Below are positions 31,578-40,100 of a DNA stretch of 64,000 nt, piece after piece. The stretch comes from DATKZH01 sp035528065 (GTDB lineage: Bacteria; Planctomycetota; Planctomycetia; Pirellulales; Thermoguttaceae): positions 10,502 to 74,501 of the forward strand of contig DATKZH010000084.1 of assembly GCA_035528065.1 (NCBI GenBank), given 5' to 3'. A model generated the notes under the pieces. It did not search any database and was not told where the DNA came from. It saw only the letters and a program-made list of their open reading frames with translations. Position 1 is the stretch's first letter. Every line of letters starts with the position of its first letter. The translations under genes were made by a program, and so were the position numbers.

Positions 31578-33899
31578 ATGAATCACCGCCCCACAACGCC
31601 GTCGACCATCCGCCGCCTGGCGATCACGGTGCGCGGTGTGGTCCAGGGAGTCGGGTTCCGGCCGTTCGTCTACAACGCGGCCCGAAAGTGGGGGTTGGTC
31701 GGATGGATTCTGAACCAGGCCGACAACGTGCGTATCGAAGTGCAGGGCGAAACGGGCTCGCTTGAGGCGTTCTGCGACGCGCTCCAAACCGCCCATCCCA
31801 CGCAGGCACGCATCGACTCGCTGGAAGTGACCGAAACGGCCCGCACCGACGGGGCAAGCGAGACCTTCGAGATCCGCGCCAGCGTGGGGGAGGCTCCCCC
31901 CCGGCCGGTCATCCCCGCCGATCTGGCCACGTGTGCCGAGTGTCTGGAAGAGATCCGGTCGCCCAGCGAGCGCCGCCATCGCTACCCGTTCACCAACTGC
32001 ACCAACTGCGGGCCGCGGTGGTCGATCATCGAGACGTTGCCCTACGATCGGCCGCGGACCTCGATGGCCGCGTTCCGGATGTGTCCTGCTTGCCGGGCCG
32101 AATACGAGGACCCGACCGATCGTCGATTCCACGCCCAGCCGATCGCGTGTCCGGAGTGTGGGCCGAGGCTGCAATTGCTCGATTCGCGCGGGCTCGAGAT
32201 GGCCTCGCGCGATGAGGCGCTCGAGCAGGCGGCCGGCGCGGTTCTTGCCGGGCAGATCCTCGCCCTGAAAGGGCTGGGCGGCTTTCAGCTTGTGGTCGAC
32301 GCGACGAGCCCCGAAGCGGTGGGTCGGTTGCGCCAGTGCAAAGGGCGGCCCCACAAGCCGCTGGCGATCATGCTCGCTTCGCTCGACGAGGTCCGCCGGT
32401 GGTGTGAAGTGTCCGACGAGGAGGCCCGAGCGTTGTCGCGTCACGAGGCGCCCATCCTGCTCCTCCGCCGGTCGCACGCGGGCGAGGCACTCCAGGACGT
32501 TGCCGAGGGCGTCGCGCCCGGCAATCCGTACCTGGGGGTTATGCTCCCCTACACGCCTTTGCACCACCTCCTGATGGCGGCGATCGGCCTGCCGATCGTC
32601 TGCACGAGCGGGAACCTCAGCGAAGAGCCCATGGCGATCACCACCGAAGAGGCGGTCCAGCGCCTCGGCTCGATCGCCGACGTGCTCCTGGTGCACGATC
32701 GGCCGATCGTCCGCCCGGTCGACGACTCGGTCGCCCGGGTTGGGCCCGCCGGGCTGCAATTGCTCCGCCGCGCCCGAGGGTATGCCCCGCTGCCGATCGA
32801 TTTGGGTCGCGAGGTGCCGACGGTGCTGGCCGTGGGCGGACACTTGAAGAACACCGTCGCGTTGAGCCTCGGGCGCCAGGCAATCCTCGGCTCGCACGTG
32901 GGCGACCTGGAGAGCGTGCTCGGCGTCGAGGTCCACGAGCGGGCGGTCCGCGATCTGGTCGACTTCTTCCAGGTCGTGCCGGACATGGTCGCCTGCGACC
33001 TGCATCCCGACTATGCGTCGACGCGTCACGCGGAGCGCCTGGCCGTGGAGTGGGGCGTTCCACTCATCCGCGTCCAGCACCATCACGCCCACGTGGCGGC
33101 GTGCGTGGCCGAGCACGGGATCGAGGGCCCCGTGCTGGGATTTGCGTGGGACGGGACGGGCTACGGCCCGGACGGGACCGTCTGGGGCGGGGAAGCGCTT
33201 GCGTGCGATGGTGCGGAGTTCCGTCGCGTTGCCCACCTACGCACGTTTCCGCTCCCCGGCGGAGATCAGGCGGTGCGCGAGCCGCGGCGATCGGCCCTCG
33301 GCATCTTGTTCGAGATGTTCGGCGAAGAGGCCGCCGAGCTCGGCCGGCAGTGGTTCACGAAAGCCGAATTGGACGCGCTCTTGGTGCTTATGAAGCGATC
33401 GCTCCATAGTCCGCGCACCAGCAGCATGGGCCGGCTGTTCGACGCGGTGGCCGCGCTTTGTGGGCTTCCGGCCAAGATCAGCTTCGAGGGGCAGGCGGCC
33501 ATGCAACTGGAGTTCGCGGCCGATCCGCAGGACCAGGACGCTTATCCGCTGCCGTTGGCGGAGGCGACCGCGCCGGACGGCACGCCCATCGTGGCCGACT
33601 GGGAGCCGCTCGTGCGCGCCGTGCTCTCGGATCGTGCGTCCGGCGAGCCGATCGGCCGCACGAGCGCCCGGTTCCACAACGCCCTGACCGAGCTGGCCGT
33701 GACGCTCGCCCGGCAATGGGGCGGAAGCCGGGTCGTGCTCTCCGGCGGATGCTTTCAGAACGCGCTTCTGGCGGAGCGGACGCGGGAGCGGCTTTCGCAA
33801 TCGGGCTTCCACGTGTACACTCATCAGGAGGTTCCGCCGGGTGACGGCGGAATCGCACTAGGACAACTATGGGTCGCCGCCGGGCGATCCGAAGGATAA
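31578..33899 (+). CDS. hypF: Carbamoyltransferase HypF
   Basis: The 773-residue product shows the full HypF order: acylphosphatase-like domain (TVRGVVQGVGFRPFVYNAA), two zinc fingers (CAECLEEI...CTNCGPR; CPACRAEY...CPECGP), a YrdC-like domain (LKGLGGFQLVVDATS, KGRPHKPLAIM), and a Kae1-like domain (HHHAHVAACVAEHG, DGTGYGPDGTVWGGE, LSGGCFQNALLAERT). It makes carbamoyl-AMP and passes the carbamoyl group to HypE for cyanide-ligand synthesis of [NiFe] hydrogenases. First gene of hypFCD, with four bases to hypC. Confidence 0.97.
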   Translation: MNHRPTTPSTIRRLAITVRGVVQGVGFRPFVYNAARKWGLVGWILNQADNVRIEVQGETGSLEAFCDALQTAHPTQARIDSLEVTETARTDGASETFEIRASVGEAPPRPVIPADLATCAECLEEIRSPSERRHRYPFTNCTNCGPRWSIIETLPYDRPRTSMAAFRMCPACRAEYEDPTDRRFHAQPIACPECGPRLQLLDSRGLEMASRDEALEQAAGAVLAGQILALKGLGGFQLVVDATSPEAVGRLRQCKGRPHKPLAIMLASLDEVRRWCEVSDEEARALSRHEAPILLLRRSHAGEALQDVAEGVAPGNPYLGVMLPYTPLHHLLMAAIGLPIVCTSGNLSEEPMAITTEEAVQRLGSIADVLLVHDRPIVRPVDDSVARVGPAGLQLLRRARGYAPLPIDLGREVPTVLAVGGHLKNTVALSLGRQAILGSHVGDLESVLGVEVHERAVRDLVDFFQVVPDMVACDLHPDYASTRHAERLAVEWGVPLIRVQHHHAHVAACVAEHGIEGPVLGFAWDGTGYGPDGTVWGGEALACDGAEFRRVAHLRTFPLPGGDQAVREPRRSALGILFEMFGEEAAELGRQWFTKAELDALLVLMKRSLHSPRTSSMGRLFDAVAALCGLPAKISFEGQAAMQLEFAADPQDQDAYPLPLAEATAPDGTPIVADWEPLVRAVLSDRASGEPIGRTSARFHNALTELAVTLARQWGGSRVVLSGGCFQNALLAERTRERLSQSGFHVYTHQEVPPGDGGIALGQLWVAAGRSEG

Positions 33900-33903
33900 C
33901 GCC

Positions 33904-34200
33904 ATGTGTTTGGGAATCCCGGGCAAGCTGGTTGAGGTTTACGAGCAAGACGGTCTCCCCATGGGCAAAGTCGAGTTCGGCGGCATCGTGCGCGAGACCT
34001 GCCTGGCCTACACGCCCGAGGCGGAGGTCGGCGAGTACGTGATCGTCCACGTCGGCTTCGCCATCAGCCGGCTCGACGAGGCCGAGGCGCAGGAGGTCTT
34101 CGCCTACCTGGACGCGATCGGCGAAGCGGCCGAGCTGGAAGACGAGCAAGCTCGCGGCTCGCCGGAAAGCGGCGCGCAAGCCCCCGAGGAGACGCCGTGA
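33904..34200 (+). CDS. hypC: Hydrogenase maturation chaperone HypC
   Basis: The 98-residue product begins MCLGIPGKLVEV with the essential Cys2, and contains the family strands (VEFGGIVRETCLAYTPEAEVGEYVIVHVGFAISRLD). HypC carries the Fe(CN)2CO precursor with HypD and delivers it to the hydrogenase large subunit. AAGGA lies seven bases upstream. The stop overlaps the hypD start. The acidic tail after residue 75 is longer than usual. Confidence 0.97.
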   Translation: MCLGIPGKLVEVYEQDGLPMGKVEFGGIVRETCLAYTPEAEVGEYVIVHVGFAISRLDEAEAQEVFAYLDAIGEAAELEDEQARGSPESGAQAPEETP

Positions 34201-35300
34201 AATTCATCGACGAATATCGCGACGCCGACAAGGCCAAGAGGCTGGCCGACCGGATCCGCGCCACGATCACCCGCCCGTGGAGCATCATGGAGATCTGCGG
34301 CGGCCAGACCCATGCGATCATCCGTTTCGGGCTGGACGAGATCCTCCCGCCGGAGATCACGTTGATCCACGGCCCGGGCTGCCCGGTGTGCGTCACTCCG
34401 GTCGAGATCCTCGACAAGGCGATCGCCATTGCCTCGCGCCCGGAGGTGATCTTCTGCTCGTTCGGCGACATGCTCCGCGTGCCGGGCTCGGAGAAGAACC
34501 TCTTGACGGTCAAGTCGGAGGGGGGCGACGTGCGGATCGTCTACTCGCCCATGGACGCCCTGGCCTTGGCGCGAAAACACCCCGATCGCCGGGTCGTCTT
34601 CTTCGCCGTGGGGTTCGAGACCACGGCCCCGGCCAACGCGATGTCGGTGGCCCAGGCGGCCAGGCTGGGGCTGGTGAACTTCTCGGTGCTTTCCAGCCAC
34701 GTGCTGGTCCCGCCGGCCATCTGCGCGGTGCTCGACTCGCCCTCGTGCCGGGTGCAAGGGTTCCTGGCCGCCGGGCACGTCTGCACGGTGATGGGGACCG
34801 ACGAGTACCGGCCCATCGCCGAGCGGTATCGCGTGCCCATCGTGGTCACCGGGTTCGAGCCGCTCGATATCCTCCAAGGCGTGGCCATGTGCCTCGCGCA
34901 GCTCGAAGCGGGACGGGCCGAAGTCGAAAACCAGTACGCCCGGTCCGTTCGCCCCGAAGGCAATCCGCCGGCCATCCGGCAGATCCGCGAGGTGTTCGAG
35001 GTCGTCCCTCGCAAGTGGCGGGGGATCGGCGAGATCCCGGCCAGCGGGCTTGCGCTGCGCGAGGCGTACGCCGCGTACGACGCCGAGCGGCAGTTCGGCG
35101 TGGAGCACATCGAGTCCAAGGAGTCCGCCGAGTGCATCGCGGGCGAAGTCCTCCAAGGCCACAAGAAGCCCCACGACTGCCCCGCCTTCGGCATCCACTG
35201 CAACCCCGACCGGCCGCTGGGGGCGCCGATGGTCTCGTCGGAGGGGGCCTGCGCGGCGTACTATCGGTATCGACGGCATGCAAGTGGCAGTCGACAGTAG
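34197..35300 (+). CDS. hypD: Hydrogenase maturation protein HypD
   Basis: The 367-residue product has the HypD motifs: IMEICGGQTHAIIRFG, HGPGCPVCVTP, FAVGFETTAPA and the C-terminal Cys-rich iron-sulfur site DCPAFGIHCNPDRPLGAPM with a following GACAAYYRY. It scaffolds the Fe(CN)2CO unit together with HypC. GTG start at 34197 overlaps the hypC stop (GTGA), giving translational coupling. Confidence 0.97.
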   Translation: MKFIDEYRDADKAKRLADRIRATITRPWSIMEICGGQTHAIIRFGLDEILPPEITLIHGPGCPVCVTPVEILDKAIAIASRPEVIFCSFGDMLRVPGSEKNLLTVKSEGGDVRIVYSPMDALALARKHPDRRVVFFAVGFETTAPANAMSVAQAARLGLVNFSVLSSHVLVPPAICAVLDSPSCRVQGFLAAGHVCTVMGTDEYRPIAERYRVPIVVTGFEPLDILQGVAMCLAQLEAGRAEVENQYARSVRPEGNPPAIRQIREVFEVVPRKWRGIGEIPASGLALREAYAAYDAERQFGVEHIESKESAECIAGEVLQGHKKPHDCPAFGIHCNPDRPLGAPMVSSEGACAAYYRYRRHASGSRQ

Positions 35301-35494
35301 CGGTTTGACCGAGTCGAGTACGGAAGGCAGACAATACGCCGACCGCGGCGTCGGGAGACGGTAACCTGTTGCAGGAGAGGGACTTCTGGCCCCAGAACAG
35401 GGCGCGCGTTATACTGGAGCCAAGCCGTCTGAGGGCGTTATCTCGAAAGGCATGGAAATGTCGCCGCGGTGACCAAGCGCAAAGGTGCTCAGAC

Positions 35495-35716
35495 ATGCAT
35501 CCTGAAGTGGAACATCTTCGACAACTGCCGATGAAGGAAAAAGTCCGTGTGGTTGAGCAGTTGTGGGACGACATTGCGGCATCGGGCGAGCGATTCCCGC
35601 TTCCGGAGTGGCATCGGGAAGAGGCCGTACGGCGGGCGGCGGACTTGGAGGCGGACCCGTCCATCGGCATAGCGCGGGAGAAGCTGTGGCGACACGTGGA
35701 GGACGTGCATGGCTGA
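35495..35716 (+). CDS. Addiction-module component-like protein (TIGR02574-type)
   Basis: The 73-residue product (LRQLPMKEKVRVVEQLWDDIAAS, then PEWHREEAVRRAADLEADP) matches the pattern of short putative addiction-module proteins, usually the antitoxin-like partner. ATG 35495 has AAAGGTG seven bases upstream; a TATACT -10-like hexamer lies at 35410. The stop overlaps the next start by eight bases. The pair sits between hypD and hypE. Confidence 0.78.
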   Translation: MHPEVEHLRQLPMKEKVRVVEQLWDDIAASGERFPLPEWHREEAVRRAADLEADPSIGIAREKLWRHVEDVHG

Positions 35717-35954
35717 GCAGCTAGGGATTGCCAGTATCTCGGCCCACGGTGTCTGGCTACTCGCCGGAGATCGCGAGCTGTTTATGTCCTATGAGGCGTT
35801 TCCCTGGTTCAAGGACGTACCGATAGGAAAGATCCTCCACGTGGAGGAGCCGTCGCCAGGCCACTTCTACTGGCCCGAGCTGGACGTGGACCTCGGCCTG
35901 GAATCGATCGAGCATCCGGAGCGTTTCCCTCTGAGATCAAGAGCCGACGGCTGA
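35709..35954 (+). CDS. DUF2442-like protein
   Basis: The 81-residue product (ASISAHGVWLLAGDRELFMSY, FPWFKDVPIGKI, FYWPELDVDLGLESI) fits DUF2442, small proteins often paired with DUF4160 or addiction-module genes. It overlaps the upstream antitoxin-like gene, so the two form one unit. The function of DUF2442 is not established; toxin activity is not implied by the sequence. Confidence 0.82.
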   Translation: MAEQLGIASISAHGVWLLAGDRELFMSYEAFPWFKDVPIGKILHVEEPSPGHFYWPELDVDLGLESIEHPERFPLRSRADG

Positions 35955-36105
35955 CAATGCGGTGGAGCCGGCCAACCCGAAATCCGCAGTCTAGGCAGAT
36001 GTCGGCGGTCGACGGCCCCTCGTCTGAATCAAGCGAACGATCCCTCACGGGAAAGCGTCCCTGGGATCGCGGAGCACGCACTCCACCGGAAGGGGAGACT
36101 GTGGT

Positions 36106-37173
36106 ATGTCGGACAGCTTCAACCTCAGTTGCCCGGTCCCTCTCGACGACCACGCCACCGTGCAATTGGCCCACGGCGGCGGCGGGCGGTTGATGCGGGC
36201 GCTCGTCGAGGGGATGTTCCTGCCGGCATTCGAGGCGGGCAGGGAGGGGGCCTCCGGGAAGCAGGCGCCGCCGCACGATAGCGCGGTCTTGGAGCTGGAC
36301 GGCGCCCGGCTGGCGTTCACCACCGATACGTTCGTCGTCAGCCCGCTCTTCTTCCCGGGCGGGGACATCGGGCGGCTGGCGGTGTTCGGCACGGTCAACG
36401 ACCTGGCCATGGCCGGGGCGAAACCGCTCTGGCTGAGCGCCGGCTTCATCCTCGAAGAGGGGCTGCCCATGGAAACGCTCCGCCGCGTGGTGGAGTCGAT
36501 GCAACGGGCGGCCGAGGAGTCGGGCGTGCGGATCGTCACCGGCGATACGAAGGTCGTCGATCGCGGCAAAGGGGACGGGATCTTCATCAACACGGCGGGC
36601 GTCGGCCTGGTCCCGAACGGCGTGGAGATCTCGCCCGCCCGGGTCGTCCCCGGCGACGCCGTCCTCCTCAGCGGCGACCTGGGGCGGCACGGGATCGCCG
36701 TGATGTCGGTCCGCGAAGGGCTCCAGTTCGAGGGGGCCCTCCAGAGCGACTGCGCCCCGCTTGCCGACGTGGTCGCGGCGCTGGTCGAGGCCGGGGGCGA
36801 CGTCCACTGCCTCCGCGACTTGACCCGGGGCGGCCTGGCCGCGGCCTTGAACGAGATCGCCGATCACGTCGGCGTGGGCATCGAGCTGGACGAAACGGCG
36901 ATCCCGGTGGCCGAGCCGGTGGCCGGGGCCTGCGAGCTGCTCGGGCTCGACCCGCTCTACGTGGCCAACGAGGGGCGCCTGGTGGCGATCGTCCCCGCCG
37001 AAGCGGCCGACCGCACGCTCGAGATCATGCGGCAGCACGCCGTCGCCACCGAGGCGGCGGTCATCGGCACCGTCACCGACACGCATCCCGGCACCGTCGA
37101 AATCCGTAGCCCCCTGGGCGGCGGACGGATCGTCGACCTCCTCTCCGGCGAGCAGTTGCCGCGGATCTGTTGA
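36106..37173 (+). CDS. hypE: Hydrogenase maturation protein HypE
   Basis: The 355-residue product has the PurM-like ATP-binding motifs (VQLAHGGGGRLM, DTFVVSPLFFPGGDIGRLAV, GTVNDLAMAGAKP, GDTKVVDRG, RDLTRGGLAAALNEIA) and ends exactly in P-R-I-C, whose terminal Cys receives the carbamoyl group from HypF and is dehydrated to thiocyanate. GGGGAGA lies upstream of the ATG. It is separated from hypD by about 800 bases holding the DUF2442 pair. hypA, hypB and hydrogenase structural genes are not in this window. Confidence 0.97.
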   Translation: MSDSFNLSCPVPLDDHATVQLAHGGGGRLMRALVEGMFLPAFEAGREGASGKQAPPHDSAVLELDGARLAFTTDTFVVSPLFFPGGDIGRLAVFGTVNDLAMAGAKPLWLSAGFILEEGLPMETLRRVVESMQRAAEESGVRIVTGDTKVVDRGKGDGIFINTAGVGLVPNGVEISPARVVPGDAVLLSGDLGRHGIAVMSVREGLQFEGALQSDCAPLADVVAALVEAGGDVHCLRDLTRGGLAAALNEIADHVGVGIELDETAIPVAEPVAGACELLGLDPLYVANEGRLVAIVPAEAADRTLEIMRQHAVATEAAVIGTVTDTHPGTVEIRSPLGGGRIVDLLSGEQLPRIC

Positions 37174-37194
37174 AGACGAAGCGCCTCGTCCGAT

Positions 37195-40100
37195 TCAATA
37201 CCCGCGAATTCTATCCGGATGGAGCATCGCTTCCGTCAACTGCGCGCCCCAGCGGGCTTCCGTGTTCTCGGGGCACACCAGGATGAGGCACGTGGCCCGG
37301 TCGGCGTCGACGTCGATGGAGAGCGAGGCTCCGCTGAGCGGCAGCCGTTCGAGCGGCGTCCATTTGCCGGATCGGAACTCGCCGGCGATGGCGACGAAAT
37401 CATCGGAACGGTTGGGCAACTCGACGCGGCCCGGCTCGAAGGGGGCGATGAGGATCGCCTGGGAGCGTCGCAGGTCCTCGCCGTCGAGGGAGAGGAGCGC
37501 CTTCAGTCCGTCGCCGGTCATGAGAGGCTCGTCTCCCACGGATGCCCGGCCATACGCGCTGGCGGCGACCACGTGCCCCTCGCGGGTCGCGGCGGCCAGG
37601 GCGGGCCAGCGGTTCCGGGTGAGCAGCGTCACGGGGCCGGCCGCCGTGGGCACTTCGACCGGCTCGGTCCCCGCGTCGAGCTTCGTGTTATAGACCACGT
37701 GGACAGTGCCCCGCGCCGTGGGCTCACGCATCACGTGCAGCCAGGGCTCGTTCGGCGTCACCGGCAGAGGCTTGAGCTTCGCGGCGTCAAGCAGCGTCGA
37801 ATAAAGACGGCGGCGCGTGGCCTTGGCCGGATCGTCGTCGCCCAGCTCGATCGGGTCGGTGAAGAAGTAGACGACGCCCCGGCCGACGCGGTTGCGGACC
37901 AGGACCGGGTCGCCCTTGCTCGTCGCGCCCAGCACTTCCGCCGAGGTCGGCTTCACGCGAATGCACGGCCGCACGACCTGGGCGTCGAGCCCGGGAAGAG
38001 AAAACTCCGCCTTCACGTCGCTCCCCAGCGTGCGGGCCACGTTGGGGTAGCCCTCGGCCACGAACTCCACCCCGGCAAGCTCGGCCAGTCGCTCCGGCCG
38101 GGTCCGCTGCCGGTCGGCATCGTAGGAGAAGTCGCCGGTGGTGACGAGCGTGCCTCCCTGTTTCACCCAGGCCAGCCATCGCGAGTAGGCCGCGTCCTGC
38201 ACGGCGAACGGGGCCGGATACACGATCACCTGCGTCGCCGCCGGGATCTGGTCGAGGTGGTGGTCGTCGATGACGTTGAAATCGTAGTGTAGTGCCAAGA
38301 GGTCGCCGAAGGTGCGATAGGCGACGGTCGTGCCCAAGGCCTCCTGGTTTCCCAATCGAAGCTGATTGGCCAGGCAGACGGTCAACGCCGGCGCCGCCTG
38401 CACGGGCCGGAAGTGCCGCCAGACGATCGACTCGTTTCGATGCACGTAGGCCACGTCCTTGGGGATCATCTGGTTCGGGTAGAAGATGCCCCAGGGGAAC
38501 ACCCTGGCCTGGGCATCGCGGAGACACCAGTTCTGGACCTTGCACGCCCCCAGGCCCAGCGCGTAATGGGCCACGGCCAGGAAGAGCCGGCTCTGCTCCT
38601 CCTCGGTCCGGACGATGTGGTACCCGACCGCCCCGTTCTCCACGGTCCACGCCGGATGCGTCTTCACGCCGTACTCGCCGAGGCTGACGCCTTTCCCCCT
38701 CGCCCGCAGGTCGTTCCAGCGGATTTTCAAGGGCAGGTTGTCGATATCGTCCACGGGCCGGTCGAAGAAACCGATGTTCGAGACGTCCTGCCCGTCGATC
38801 GTCATCACCAGGTCGATCCCGGCGAACGGCGTGGAGTAGTACTCGGAGGTGATCGGGTGGCGGGCGTCGTGCCGGCGCACGGCCTCGACGTGGGCCCGGT
38901 TCCAGCGGCCGAGGAGCCAGCTCTGGAAGCGGAGCCGGTCGACGGCCGCCACGTCGTCCCAGCGCCCGGAGGCCGGCGGCGGGAAGTCGAGGTTGCCGAG
39001 CTCGCCCCGGACGGCGTCGGGCCCCCAGGCGGCGCGGAGCGCGTCGGCCGATGGGTACTTTTCCTTCAGCCAGCGGTTCCACACGGTCTTGACGTCCTCC
39101 GGATGCTCTTCGAGCCGCATCTGGTAGTCGCCGTTGATGTAATAAAGGAGGCCCGGCGTGTCGCCCAGGTGTCGGGCGTACTCGCCGCAGAGGGTGCTCT
39201 GCTCCTCCAACTCGGCATCGCCGATGGCCACGTTGTGCCCGACAAGCATCCCCGGCATGAACACCAGGTTGAGATCCTGCGTCAGCCGGCCCATCGCGCG
39301 GAAGCTGCGCCAGTCGTCGTCGGACATCTTGTGCCCGGGCTTGTTGTACTGGAGGTTTTCGTAGAGGTTCAGCCCCACGTCGCGGGCGGCGGTGAGCTCC
39401 TGGTGCCAGGTCCACGGGTTCTCGGCGGCCGAGTCGTAGGTTCGGGCGTAGGTGTCGGTGCCGAAGAGGAAGGTGGGACGGCCGTTGAGCGTGAAGTAGT
39501 TTTCGGCGAACCGCAGCTCGGGGCCGGAGTCGGCGGGGGACGGCTTCTGGAGCACGACCCCGGTGACCAACTCGTCGATCGGCTCGCCGTCGGCTTCGAG
39601 CGTCACGGCGACCCGCAGGAGATCGCCCCCGCCGTCGACCTCGGGGAAGGTGACCTCGACTTGCTCCTTCGTGCCCGATGGCACGACGAGCTCCCGCACG
39701 GCGGTGGCCGGGGGCCGATCGGCTCGCGGCCCGGCGAGTGAGAACCGGAGCCGCACCGGCCGCTCCTCGGACCCCCGATTGTCGACCACGACCGAGGCGG
39801 TCACCGGTTCGCCCTCGCGGTAGAGGCGATGGTCGGTCGCGAGGTTGCGGAGGAAGAGCTTTCGGCGCATGAACCGGGCGACTTGGGCGATGGCCGACGC
39901 GGTGGGGCCTTGGGGGTCCTCCAGGAGATCCACGTTCTCGACCCCGAAGTAGGCCCAGCACGAGCCGGCGTAAAACCCCTTGTAGTTGAGGATCATCGCG
40001 GCAGCGGCCCCGCGCGGGCGGCCGTAGCGGTCGTACGTCTGGAGCAGGGGGATCCAACGGGCGTTGTCGGACCCGATCACGCCGGACGCCGCCCAGCCGC

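Noticed and set aside
31440..33236. 598-codon minus-strand frame opposite hypF
   Set aside because: hypF motifs are on the plus strand; the antisense product is low-complexity Arg/Pro/Gly.
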